A DNA stretch of 6,215 nucleotides from an uncultured Clostridia bacterium (lineage in GTDB: Bacteria; Bacillota; Clostridia; Oscillospirales; Acutalibacteraceae), in NCBI GenBank assembly GCA_945788455.1, contig CALZMC010000040.1, positions 1-6,215 of the forward strand, read 5' to 3'. Numbering within the stretch: the stretch's first letter is position 1; each line of letters starts with the position of its first letter. The notes under the pieces were generated by a model, which was given only the letters and a program-made list of their open reading frames with translations, made no database searches and had not been told where the DNA came from. A program made the translations under genes and the position numbers. Below are positions 1-5,401 of this stretch, one piece after another.

Positions 1-386
1 TTTGCGGAACAGCCGAGAGTGTTACTCATATTCCTCTTGTCGGAACAGTTACGGCAGGTCAGCCTATTCTTGCGACACAGCAGATAGAGGACTATATTGC
101 CGTGTCGGGTGTCAGCGGAAATAATCTTTTTGCGCTTCACGTCAAGGGCGATTCTATGATAAACGCAGGCATTCTTGACGGCGACCTCGTTGTTATCGAG
201 CAGTGCCCTACTGCAAATAACGGCGATATTGTCGTTGCGCTTATCGAGGACGAGGCGACTGTTAAAAGATTTTTTAAGGAAAACGGCCACTTTAGGCTCC
301 AGCCCGAAAACGATAAGTACGAGCCGATTATTGTTGACGAATGTGCTGTTTTGGGCAAGGTTAAGGCACTTGTTCGTTCCTATTGA
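1..386 (+). CDS. lexA: LexA SOS repressor, C-terminal part (5' end outside window)
   Basis: Transcriptional repressor of the SOS DNA-damage regulon; RecA filaments trigger its self-cleavage. The open frame runs through the left edge (first full codon at 3), so only 127 residues are visible and the N-terminal helix-turn-helix is missing. What is seen is the S24-type peptidase domain: the Ala-Gly cleavage site within TAGQP (Ala codon 54-56, Gly 57-59), the catalytic Ser in KGDSM (codon 153-155) and the catalytic Lys in ATVKRFF (codon 264-266). Ser and Lys are 37 residues apart, as in E. coli LexA (S119/K156). The protein ends VKALVRSY, a normal LexA C-terminus. A GTG at 102 would begin after the cleavage site and is not the real start. 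UmuD-like or phage repressors share this fold, but the [15 protein letters not shown] segment and the linkage to housekeeping genes favour LexA. Confidence 0.93.
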   Translation, partial: CGTAESVTHIPLVGTVTAGQPILATQQIEDYIAVSGVSGNNLFALHVKGDSMINAGILDGDLVVIEQCPTANNGDIVVALIEDEATVKRFFKENGHFRLQPENDKYEPIIVDECAVLGKVKALVRSY

Positions 387-411
387 TATTTGGCAATTTA
401 TCGTATATAAT
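383..411 (+). promoter_or_regulatory. SigA-type promoter of the mrp operon
   Basis: TTGATA (383-388), 17-base spacer, TATAAT (406-411): 11 of 12 consensus positions at ideal spacing. The -35 box overlaps the lexA stop codon (384-386). The expected transcript start is near 418, leaving a leader of about 23 bases that holds the ribosome binding site GAGGTGAG (430-437) ahead of the ATG at 441. No terminator hairpin is visible between lexA and mrp, so some read-through from lexA is possible. Confidence 0.75.
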
Positions 412-440
412 ACTATAAAATTATTGTATGAGGTGAGATT

Positions 441-1265
441 ATGAGCGAATGTAATCACGATTGCTCAAGCTGTAAATCAAATTGCAGCGACAGAAAGCCT
501 ACTCGCGAGGACTTTCTGAAGCCTATGAACAAATACTCTAACATAAAGAGAGTTATCGGAGTTGTCAGCGGTAAGGGTGGCGTTGGAAAAAGCCTTGTTA
601 CCTGCCTTCTTGCATCAAAGTGCGCAAAGGCAGGGCTAAAGGTCGGTATTCTTGACGCAGACATCACAGGCCCGTCTGTTCCAAAATCCTTTGGTGTAAC
701 AAGCAGGGCTATGCAGGATGACGAGTGCCTGCTTCCTACTGTTGCTGACGGAATAAAAATGATGAGCATTAATCTGCTTTTAGAGGACGTAAATTCTCCT
801 GTTGTATGGAGAGGTCCTGTTATCAGCGGTGTTATCGAGCAGTTTTGGAGCGATGTTCGTTGGGGCGAGCTTGACTACCTGTTCGTAGATATGCCACCGG
901 GAACAGGCGATGTTGCTTTAACAGTATTCCAAAGCCTTCCTGTTGACGGAATTGTTATCGTTTCGACTCCGCAGGATTTGGTAAAAATGATTGTCAACAA
1001 GGCATATAATATGGCAGGAATGATGAATGTTCCCGTTCTCGGCCTTGTAGAAAATATGAGCTACTACGTTTGTGAGGACTGTGGCAAAAAAATCAACATT
1101 TTCGGCGAGTCAAAAATTGACGAGACTGCGCAGGAGCTTAATCTTCCTGTTCTTGCAAAGCTACCTATCAACCCGAGGATTAACAAAATGGTTGATGCCG
1201 GTCGCGTTTATGATGTTGAATGTAACGAGCTTGACGAATTTGTCAGCGTTCTAAAAGGAGAATAA
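441..1265 (+). CDS. mrp: Mrp/NBP35-family iron-sulfur cluster carrier ATPase
   Basis: P-loop ATPase of the Mrp/ApbC/Nbp35 family, thought to bind and pass Fe-S clusters to apoproteins in the cytosol. The 274-residue protein has a deviant Walker A, GKGGVGKS (residues 44-51), the LDADITGPS stretch typical of the family (71-79), the switch-like DMPPGTGD segment, and a CEDC pair (C211, C214), the CxxC that in family members bridges a cluster between two subunits. The N-terminus adds a second cysteine cluster (C4, C8, C11, C15; spacing CxxxCxxCxxxC), a form frequent in clostridia and reminiscent of the N-terminal cluster of eukaryotic Nbp35. The start ATG has a good ribosome binding site, GAGGTGAG. 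It is the first gene of an operon with the next two. The last codons contain AAAGGAG (1254-1260), which serves the downstream gene. MinD/ParA-type ATPases are excluded by the PPGTGD and CxxC motifs. Confidence 0.95.
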   Translation: MSECNHDCSSCKSNCSDRKPTREDFLKPMNKYSNIKRVIGVVSGKGGVGKSLVTCLLASKCAKAGLKVGILDADITGPSVPKSFGVTSRAMQDDECLLPTVADGIKMMSINLLLEDVNSPVVWRGPVISGVIEQFWSDVRWGELDYLFVDMPPGTGDVALTVFQSLPVDGIVIVSTPQDLVKMIVNKAYNMAGMMNVPVLGLVENMSYYVCEDCGKKINIFGESKIDETAQELNLPVLAKLPINPRINKMVDAGRVYDVECNELDEFVSVLKGE

Positions 1266-1267
1266 CA

Positions 1268-1765
1268 ATGTCAAAAAGAGAAGGATATATTAATTGGGAC
1301 GAATACTTTATGGGTGTTGCTATCCTTGCCTCTCAGCGAAGCAAGGACCCAAGCACTCAGGTTGGTGCCTGTATCGTTAATGACGATAACAAAATAATGT
1401 CTGTCGGCTATAACGGCTTTCCAAGAGGCTGCAGTGATGACGAGTTTCCGTGGGATAGGCAGGGCGACAAGGACAGCAGTACAAAATATCCTTACGTTTG
1501 CCACGCCGAGCTGAATGCTATTCTCAACGCAGGCGGAAACAACCTAAAGGATTGCAGAATTTATGTTGCGCTCTTCCCTTGTAACGAATGCGCTAAGGCT
1601 ATCATACAATGTGGTATAAAAGAGGTTATTTACATAAGCGATAAATACAAGGATACAGACTTGGTTCAGGCGAGCAAGAGAATGCTAAATGCTGCAGGAA
1701 TTAAGCTGACACCGTTCGAGTCAGACAAGAAAATTACTATTGATTTTAACAAGGATAACATATAA
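1268..1765 (+). CDS. deoxycytidylate (dCMP) deaminase, ComEB-like
   Basis: Zinc enzyme that deaminates dCMP to dUMP, feeding thymidylate synthesis. The 165-residue protein has the cytidine/deoxycytidylate deaminase signature: HAE (H79, A80, E81; His a zinc ligand, Glu the proton shuttle) and PCNEC (C105 and C108, the other two zinc ligands). The N-terminal part carries family landmarks [12 protein letters not shown] and the GYNGFPRGC segment, which separate dCMP deaminases from tRNA-adenosine (TadA) and riboflavin (RibD) deaminases. Length fits the compact bacterial forms; B. subtilis ComEB is somewhat longer. ATG at 1268 lies two bases after the mrp stop and 7 bases after AAAGGAG, so translation is probably coupled to mrp. 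Whether it is allosterically controlled by dCTP/dTTP, as some relatives are, cannot be read from the sequence. Confidence 0.92.
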   Translation: MSKREGYINWDEYFMGVAILASQRSKDPSTQVGACIVNDDNKIMSVGYNGFPRGCSDDEFPWDRQGDKDSSTKYPYVCHAELNAILNAGGNNLKDCRIYVALFPCNECAKAIIQCGIKEVIYISDKYKDTDLVQASKRMLNAAGIKLTPFESDKKITIDFNKDNI

Positions 1766-1768
1766 AAA

Positions 1769-2368
1769 ATGAAGGATATAGATATTTACGATTTTGACAA
1801 AACGATTGTCCCTTTCGACAGCGGTTCGCTGTTTATCGGCTACTGCCTTATTCATTATCCTTGGATAATCGTTTATGTTCCCGTGCTGATTATTTTTGCA
1901 ATACTTATGGTCTGCAAAATTATCAGCTTTACACAGTTCAAGCGAGTGTGCTTTATGTTCGTTCCCATGATTCCGTTAAATCGAGCAGTAAAGGGCTTTT
2001 GGGACAGACACGAGAGCGAGGTTCACTCCTGGTTTTTAAAGCGAGATAAAAGTCGCGAGATTGTTGTTATCAGCGCATCTCCCGATTTTCTTTTAGATGA
2101 TATTAAAAGCCGTCTTGAAATAAAAAATTTAATTTGTACCCTACATAACAAAAAAACGGGTGCTATCATCGGCGAAAACTGTCGAGGAGAGGAAAAAATC
2201 GACCGTCTGTATAAGGAATTCGACAGGGACGAAATCAACGTTGTTGACGTATATAGCGACTCGCTCAAGCACGACAAATATATTTTTTCGCTCTCAAACG
2301 GACAATGCTATCACATAGTAAAGGGCGAAAAAATTCCATTTAATTACAGCGACAAATTTCACGACTAA
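1769..2368 (+). CDS. HAD-superfamily phosphatase-like protein (subfamily IB) with hydrophobic cap segment
   Basis: A 199-residue haloacid-dehalogenase-fold protein, probably a phosphatase; substrate unknown. Motif I is YDFDKT (D8 nucleophile, D10 acid/base, T12). Motif II is the Ser in VVISAS (about S102), motif III is likely K143 in GEEKIDRL, and motif IV is YSDSLKHD (D164, D169), a variant of the usual GDSxxD. The arrangement resembles the SerB-like IB group. Residues about 21-52 are strongly hydrophobic (IIVYVPVLIIFAILMV in the middle), where IB enzymes have the start of the cap domain; this may bury into a membrane or bind a lipid-like substrate. The ATG is 3 bases after the dCMP deaminase stop, with AAGGAT (1751-1756) as a distant, weak ribosome binding site, so it is the last gene of the mrp operon. 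No clear terminator follows it. It could also be called a phosphoserine phosphatase homologue, but the sequence does not justify that substrate. Confidence 0.82.
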   Translation: MKDIDIYDFDKTIVPFDSGSLFIGYCLIHYPWIIVYVPVLIIFAILMVCKIISFTQFKRVCFMFVPMIPLNRAVKGFWDRHESEVHSWFLKRDKSREIVVISASPDFLLDDIKSRLEIKNLICTLHNKKTGAIIGENCRGEEKIDRLYKEFDRDEINVVDVYSDSLKHDKYIFSLSNGQCYHIVKGEKIPFNYSDKFHD

Positions 2369-2408
2369 TACCCGAATATAAACAAATAATAAACTGAATG
2401 TATTTTTA

Positions 2409-2437
2409 TTGATTATTTAATTTTGTTGTGATATAAT
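2409..2437 (+). promoter_or_regulatory. extended -10 promoter of the degV-family gene
   Basis: TTGATT (2409-2414), 17-base spacer, TATAAT (2432-2437) preceded by TGA (2429-2431), giving an extended -10 element. The expected start of transcription is near 2444. The ribosome binding site AAAGGTGA (2443-2450) and ATG (2455) follow directly, so the predicted 5' leader is only about 11 bases. The box is perfect and sits in an A+T-rich gap of 86 bases after the HAD gene. Confidence 0.72.
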
Positions 2438-2454
2438 CCCTCAAAGGTGATTTT

Positions 2455-3306
2455 ATGAAAGAAGTTATAATTACAGCCGATTCGACCTGTGATTTACCAA
2501 AAAGCTTAATAAAAAAGCATAATATCATTATTACTCCCCTGTCTATTCTTCTCGGCGAAAAATCGTATCGTGACGGTATAGATATTTTTCCTAAGGATAT
2601 ATACGAGCATGTTAAAAAGTACGGCGAACTGCCAAAGACGGCAGCGGTACCGCCGAACGACTACTACGAGCTATTCGAAAGGCTGACAGGCGAAGGCAAG
2701 AGTGTTGTTCATATCGGCCTGTCATCAAGCATCAGCTCAAGCTTCCAAAACGCGTGTATTGCCGCAAGCGAGTTTGACGATGTATATTGTGTTGACTCAA
2801 AAAATCTCTGCGCAGGTATGGGACTTTTAGTATTAAAGGCTGTTGATTTCAAAAACAAGGGCTTTGACGCAAAGAAGATTTATCATCGCGTCAGCACACT
2901 CGTGCCAAAGGTTTGCTCTACTTTTGTTTTAGATAACCTTGAGTATCTTCACAAGGGCGGCAGATGCTCCGGCGTTGCAAAATTCAGCGCAAACGTTCTT
3001 GGAATTAAGCCGAGTATTGCCGTTAACACAGAGGGAAAGATGGACGTTGCCAAGAAATATCGAGGCAAGATGGACGTTGTGTATAAGCAATATACAAACG
3101 ACTGTCTTTCTAACATAAAGCAAATTGACCAGTCTCGCATTATTATCGCCAATAGTGGCGGACTTAACCCTGATGTTATCAGCTACGCCAAGGGTGTTGT
3201 TGAGGGCAAGGGCAATTTTGACGAAATCATTATGGCAGACGCAGGCTGTACAATTTCGTCACATTGCGGTCCAAAAACCTTTGCAATATTTTATATCAAA
3301 AAATAA
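2455..3306 (+). CDS. DegV family fatty-acid-binding protein (FakB-like)
   Basis: DegV-fold proteins bind one fatty acid; characterised members (FakB) present it to the kinase FakA so that host-derived or recycled fatty acids can be phosphorylated and enter phospholipid synthesis. The 283-residue length is normal. Landmarks: TADSTCDLP at residues 7-15, the KTAAVPP segment with T62, GLSSSISSSFQNA around residues 88-100, LEYLHKGGRCS in the middle, and a C-terminal HCGPKTFAIFY starting at H270. In FakB structures the Thr, a Ser of the serine-rich loop and the C-terminal His contact the fatty-acid carboxylate; the equivalent residues appear to be present here. ATG at 2455 follows AAAGGTGA. It is a single-gene unit with its own promoter and a terminator just after the stop. 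No fakA is in the window, so the partner and the fatty-acid preference are unknown. Confidence 0.92.
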   Translation: MKEVIITADSTCDLPKSLIKKHNIIITPLSILLGEKSYRDGIDIFPKDIYEHVKKYGELPKTAAVPPNDYYELFERLTGEGKSVVHIGLSSSISSSFQNACIAASEFDDVYCVDSKNLCAGMGLLVLKAVDFKNKGFDAKKIYHRVSTLVPKVCSTFVLDNLEYLHKGGRCSGVAKFSANVLGIKPSIAVNTEGKMDVAKKYRGKMDVVYKQYTNDCLSNIKQIDQSRIIIANSGGLNPDVISYAKGVVEGKGNFDEIIMADAGCTISSHCGPKTFAIFYIKK

Positions 3307-3311
3307 CTTTT

Positions 3312-3344
3312 CTGCGAACGGCTGTACTGTTCGCAGTTTTCTTT
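3312..3344 (+). terminator. intrinsic terminator after the degV-family gene
   Basis: CTGCGAAC (3312-3319) pairs with GTTCGCAG (3329-3336) in an 8-bp stem, extendable by two pairs (one G-T), with a loop of about 9 bases, and is followed directly by TTTT then CTTT. It lies 5 bases after the stop codon and cleanly separates this unit from birA. Confidence 0.85.
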
Positions 3345-3370
3345 GATTTATATGTAAACCTAAAAATAAT
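3343..3370 (+). promoter_or_regulatory. probable birA promoter
   Basis: TTGATT (3343-3348), 16-base spacer, AATAAT (3365-3370; five of six -10 positions). Predicted transcript start is near 3377. It begins right at the tail of the preceding terminator, so birA needs its own promoter. AAGGAG (3384-3389) is the ribosome binding site. The boxes are weaker than the others in this window; the support is position plus the operator-like dyad that encloses the -10 box. Confidence 0.55.
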
Positions 3371-3382
3371 TTTAGTTAACAA
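3352..3382 (+). promoter_or_regulatory. BirA (biotin) operator-like dyad upstream of birA
   Basis: Half-sites ATGTAAACC (3352-3360) and AGTTAACAA (3374-3382) form an imperfect dyad centred on 3367; the cores TGTAAAC and GTTAACA agree at 6 of 7 symmetric positions. BirA sites in other bacteria have half-sites of the form TTGTAAACC or TTGTTAACC with the inverted copy after a spacer of about 13-16 bases; each half here differs from one of these forms at a single base. The predicted -10 box lies between the halves, a layout suited to repression. Binding is inferred, not shown. Confidence 0.6.
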
Positions 3383-3394
3383 TAAGGAGCGACT

Positions 3395-4336
3395 ATGTCA
3401 TTAAAAAACGAGATATTATTTGAGCTACTGAACAGTGACGACTATATCAGCGGCGAGGAGCTTGCCGAAAAATATAACAAAAGCCGTGCAGGAGTGTGGA
3501 AGGCAATTAAGGCATTAATTCGTGACGGCTACAACATTGAGGGTATTACAAATAAGGGCTATAAGCTAATTGACGACAGAAATCTTGTGTCGGCACAAAG
3601 CATAAAAAAGCACCTGAAAAGCGACATTGATGTTCTGTATTATCCCAGCGTTGACTCAACGAATAATCTTTGCAAAAGACTGCTCGCTGATGGAAGAAAG
3701 GGTTGCTTTTTAGTTGTCGCAAACGAGCAGACGGCAGGACGCGGACGACAGGGCAAGAGCTTTTATTCTCCTGCCGACACAGGCATATACTTCAGCCTTG
3801 TGACAAGACCTAATCTTCCGCTTCAAAATGCTGTTACTGCAACTACTGCGGCGGCAGTATGCGTGTGCAAGGCTATTGAGACACTTACCGACAAGAAGCC
3901 AGAAATCAAGTGGGTTAACGATGTTTTTGTTGACGGGGGAAAAATTTGCGGAATTTTGACTGAGGCGATAACTAATTTTGAGGAAAATATTGTTGAGAGT
4001 GTTATTGTCGGTATCGGCATAAACGTCAACACAAGCGAGTTCCCCGTTGAGCTGACAGAGGCAGGATGCCTTAACGCAAATGTTAACCGAAGCGAGCTTG
4101 TCGCAAAAATATGTGACGAGCTAATGAGTGTTGCAGACGGCGACTGCAAAGGCTTTATCGACTATTATCGACATCATTCTATGGTGCTCGGCAGGGAGAT
4201 AAGATTTATTCAAAACGGTGTTGTCACAAGCGCGACAGCAATCGCGATTGACGAAACAGGAGGCCTTGAGGTTGAGCTAAAGGATAAAAGCCGTACCGTT
4301 TTAAGAAGCGGAGAAATAAGCCTGCGATTTAATTAA
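3395..4336 (+). CDS. birA: BirA: biotin-[acetyl-CoA-carboxylase] ligase and biotin repressor
   Basis: Makes biotinyl-5'-AMP from biotin and ATP and transfers biotin to the lysine of biotin carboxyl carrier domains; with bound biotinyl-AMP it can dimerise and repress biotin genes. The 313-residue protein has all three domains of the bifunctional class: an N-terminal winged helix (helix-turn-helix about 19-40, SGEELAEKYNKSRAGVWKAI, wing to about 60), the catalytic core with GRGRQGKS (115-122; R118 aligns with the adenylate-loop Arg of E. coli BirA), KWVND (172-176; usual form KWPND) and GGKICGIL (K183, likely catalytic lysine), and a C-terminal SH3-like cap from about residue 265 ending LRSGEISLRF. 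ATG at 3395 has AAGGAG five bases upstream. The intact DNA-binding domain and the operator-like dyad before the gene suggest that it controls its own expression. No biotin synthesis or transport gene is in the window. Confidence 0.96.
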   Translation: MSLKNEILFELLNSDDYISGEELAEKYNKSRAGVWKAIKALIRDGYNIEGITNKGYKLIDDRNLVSAQSIKKHLKSDIDVLYYPSVDSTNNLCKRLLADGRKGCFLVVANEQTAGRGRQGKSFYSPADTGIYFSLVTRPNLPLQNAVTATTAAAVCVCKAIETLTDKKPEIKWVNDVFVDGGKICGILTEAITNFEENIVESVIVGIGINVNTSEFPVELTEAGCLNANVNRSELVAKICDELMSVADGDCKGFIDYYRHHSMVLGREIRFIQNGVVTSATAIAIDETGGLEVELKDKSRTVLRSGEISLRFN

Positions 4337-4347
4337 CATATAACCTA

Positions 4348-4375
4348 TTGACAGAATTTTATTTTTGAGTATAAT
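4348..4375 (+). promoter_or_regulatory. consensus SigA-type promoter driving the FMN riboswitch and ribU
   Basis: TTGACA (4348-4353) and TATAAT (4370-4375) are both perfect, with a 16-base spacer. The predicted transcript start is near 4382, about 17 bases before the riboswitch P1 stem. Such a strong constitutive promoter fits a gene whose control is by riboswitch-dependent termination. Confidence 0.88.
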
Positions 4376-4398
4376 ATTAACAAGGCAATAGCCTAATA

Positions 4399-4514
4399 AA
4401 TATTTTCAGGGCGAGGTGTAATTCCTCACCGGTGGTAAAGTCCACGAGCTGTTTTTCGGCTGATTTGGTGAAATTCCAAAACCGACGGTTATAGTCCGGA
4501 TGAGAGAAAATGTT
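4399..4514 (+). promoter_or_regulatory. FMN riboswitch (RFN element) aptamer
   Basis: Binds flavin mononucleotide in the nascent mRNA and turns off downstream riboflavin genes. The characteristic conserved blocks are present in order: CAGGGCGAGGTG (from 4407), ATTCCTCACCGG, GGTAAAGTCCACGAGC, then TTTGGTGAAATTCC, AAACCGACGG, and AGTCCGGATGAGAG. The closing P1 helix forms from ATTTTC (4402-4407) with GAAAAT (4506-4511), extendable outward by A-T pairs to about 4399/4514. It lies between a consensus promoter and ribU, with an intrinsic terminator downstream, so the expected logic is transcription termination when FMN is plentiful. Confidence 0.97.
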
Positions 4515-4517
4515 TGG

Positions 4518-4555
4518 ATATTAATATTCAAAATCACTTTTTTGAATGTTAATAT
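4518..4555 (+). other. long A+T-rich hairpin in the riboswitch expression platform
   Basis: Bases 4518-4533 pair with 4540-4555 in a continuous 16-bp stem (one G-T wobble, T4525 with G4548) and a 6-base loop, TCACTT. It fills the space between the aptamer P1 and the terminator. It is not followed by a T run, so it is not itself a terminator. It could act as a spacer or pause hairpin, or bring the aptamer next to the terminator. Confidence 0.6.
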
Positions 4556-4574
4556 TATATGTCAAAGCATTTAC

Positions 4575-4608
4575 GCCCCGACTGAATTCAGTTGGGGCTT
4601 CTCTTTTT
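4575..4608 (+). terminator. riboswitch-controlled intrinsic terminator upstream of ribU
   Basis: GCCCCGACTG (4575-4584) pairs with CAGTTGGGGC (4589-4598) in a 10-bp stem with one G-T pair and a 4-base AATT loop, followed by TTCTCTTTTT (4599-4608). Its left arm could instead pair in part with AGTCCGG (4493-4499) of the aptamer's 3' side (seven pairs with one bulged C), a possible antiterminator when FMN is absent; that alternative is inference. Confidence 0.88.
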
Positions 4609-4642
4609 GTAAAAAAGCCTATTCGCCCAAAAGGAGAACATT

Positions 4643-5245
4643 ATGGAAAAGCAAAAACAAAAAAACAAAATCAGAGTTATCACAGGAACGGCAATGCTCA
4701 CGGCAGTTGCAGTAGGACTCCAATACATTGAGTTTCCTATCCCGATTATGCCGTCATTCATCAAGCTTGATTTCTCTGACCTGCCCGAGCTAATCGGCGC
4801 ATTCGCGTACGGACCTGTTGCAGGCGTGCTAATCGCTCTGCTGAAAAACCTAATCCACATGGCAGTCAGCCAAAGCGGATTTACAGGCGAGCTGTCAAAC
4901 TTTGTTTTAGGTGCTGTTTTCGCACTCACGGCAGGCTTGATTTACAAAAAGAAAAAGACAAAGAAATCTGCACTAATCGCAGGTGTTGTCGGCTCTCTTG
5001 CAATGGCACTGTTCAGCATTGTGTCTAACTATTTCGTGATTTATCCAATGTATTACAGCATACTCGGATTTCCCGAGGAGGCAGTGCTCGGTATGTATCA
5101 GGCGCTCCTGCCAAGTGTAAAGAATATTCTTCAGGCGCTGATTATCTTCAACGTTCCGTTCACATTCGTAAAGGGCCTGATTTGTGCGCTCGTTACAATG
5201 CTGATTTACAAGCCCCTTTCTCCGATTTTAAAGGGCAAAAAATAA
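4643..5245 (+). CDS. ribU: RibU, riboflavin-binding S component of an ECF transporter
   Basis: Integral membrane protein that captures riboflavin and works with the shared energy module (EcfT and two ATPases, encoded elsewhere) to import it. The 200-residue length is typical. After a lysine-rich N-terminus (residues 3-11) come five to six hydrophobic segments. The first holds an AxxxA motif (A17, A21) of the kind S components use to contact EcfT. The strongest family mark is the loop FPIPIMPSFIKLDFSDLP (31-48), followed by IGAFAYGPVAGVLIALLKNLIH and the ELSNFVLGAVFAL segment. The FMN riboswitch directly upstream independently supports the assignment. ATG at 4643 lies six bases after AAGGAG (4631-4636). 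It is a single-gene unit ending in its own terminator. An S component alone imports poorly, so a housekeeping ECF module is expected elsewhere in the genome. Confidence 0.96.
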   Translation: MEKQKQKNKIRVITGTAMLTAVAVGLQYIEFPIPIMPSFIKLDFSDLPELIGAFAYGPVAGVLIALLKNLIHMAVSQSGFTGELSNFVLGAVFALTAGLIYKKKKTKKSALIAGVVGSLAMALFSIVSNYFVIYPMYYSILGFPEEAVLGMYQALLPSVKNILQALIIFNVPFTFVKGLICALVTMLIYKPLSPILKGKK

Positions 5246-5284
5246 TATAATTCTAATTACATAATTTTAGTTTCAGGGGCGAGG

Positions 5285-5311
5285 ACAAGAGTTCTCGCTC
5301 TTGTATTTTTT
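5285..5311 (+). terminator. intrinsic terminator after ribU
   Basis: ACAAGAG (5285-5291) pairs with CTCTTGT (5298-5304), a 7-bp stem with a 6-base loop, followed by ATTTTTT (5305-5311). A competing 5-bp pairing, GCGAG (5279-5283) with CTCGC (5294-5298), overlaps the loop and would be displaced as the T-tract is made. Confidence 0.75.
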
Positions 5312-5332
5312 GTGAATACCGTTATGCTCAAT

Positions 5333-5361
5333 TTGACATTATAATAATAATGGTTTAAAAT
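5333..5361 (+). promoter_or_regulatory. SigA-type promoter of the glycosyltransferase gene
   Basis: TTGACA (5333-5338), 17-base spacer, TAAAAT (5356-5361): 11 of 12 consensus positions. The predicted transcript start is near 5368, 34 bases before the ATG at 5402. The ribosome binding site, GGAAGTG (5390-5396), is weaker than those of the other genes here. Confidence 0.75.
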
Positions 5362-5401
5362 AAATTAAACTATTACGCATTACTTTTTTGGAAGTGAAAA
5401 A

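Noticed and set aside
390..411. TTGGCA (390-395) as the -35 box for the mrp promoter.
   Set aside because: Only 10 bases from the -10 box; TTGATA at 383-388 has the ideal 17-base spacing.
3312..3336. GCGAAC...GTTCGC inverted repeat, reminiscent of a LexA SOS box (GAAC-N4-GTTC).
   Set aside because: The spacer is about 9 bases rather than 4, it lies right after a stop codon and is followed by a T run; it is a terminator stem.
3360..3375. CTAAAA-ATAA-TTTTAG hairpin before birA as a terminator or attenuator.
   Set aside because: Only six mostly A-T pairs with no T run after it; it is better explained as the A+T core between operator half-sites containing the -10 box.
4500..4731. Small open frames inside the ribU leader (starting at 4500 and 4546), possible leader peptides.
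   Set aside because: They start inside the riboswitch and hairpin, have no ribosome binding site, run through the terminator and into ribU out of frame, and have no recognisable content.
5271..5300. TTTCAGGGGCGAGG resembles the start of an FMN riboswitch (TTTTCAGGGCGAGG at 4403), suggesting a second or remnant element after ribU.
   Set aside because: None of the other conserved riboswitch blocks follow, and the stretch folds as the ribU terminator. The likeness is short and probably chance.
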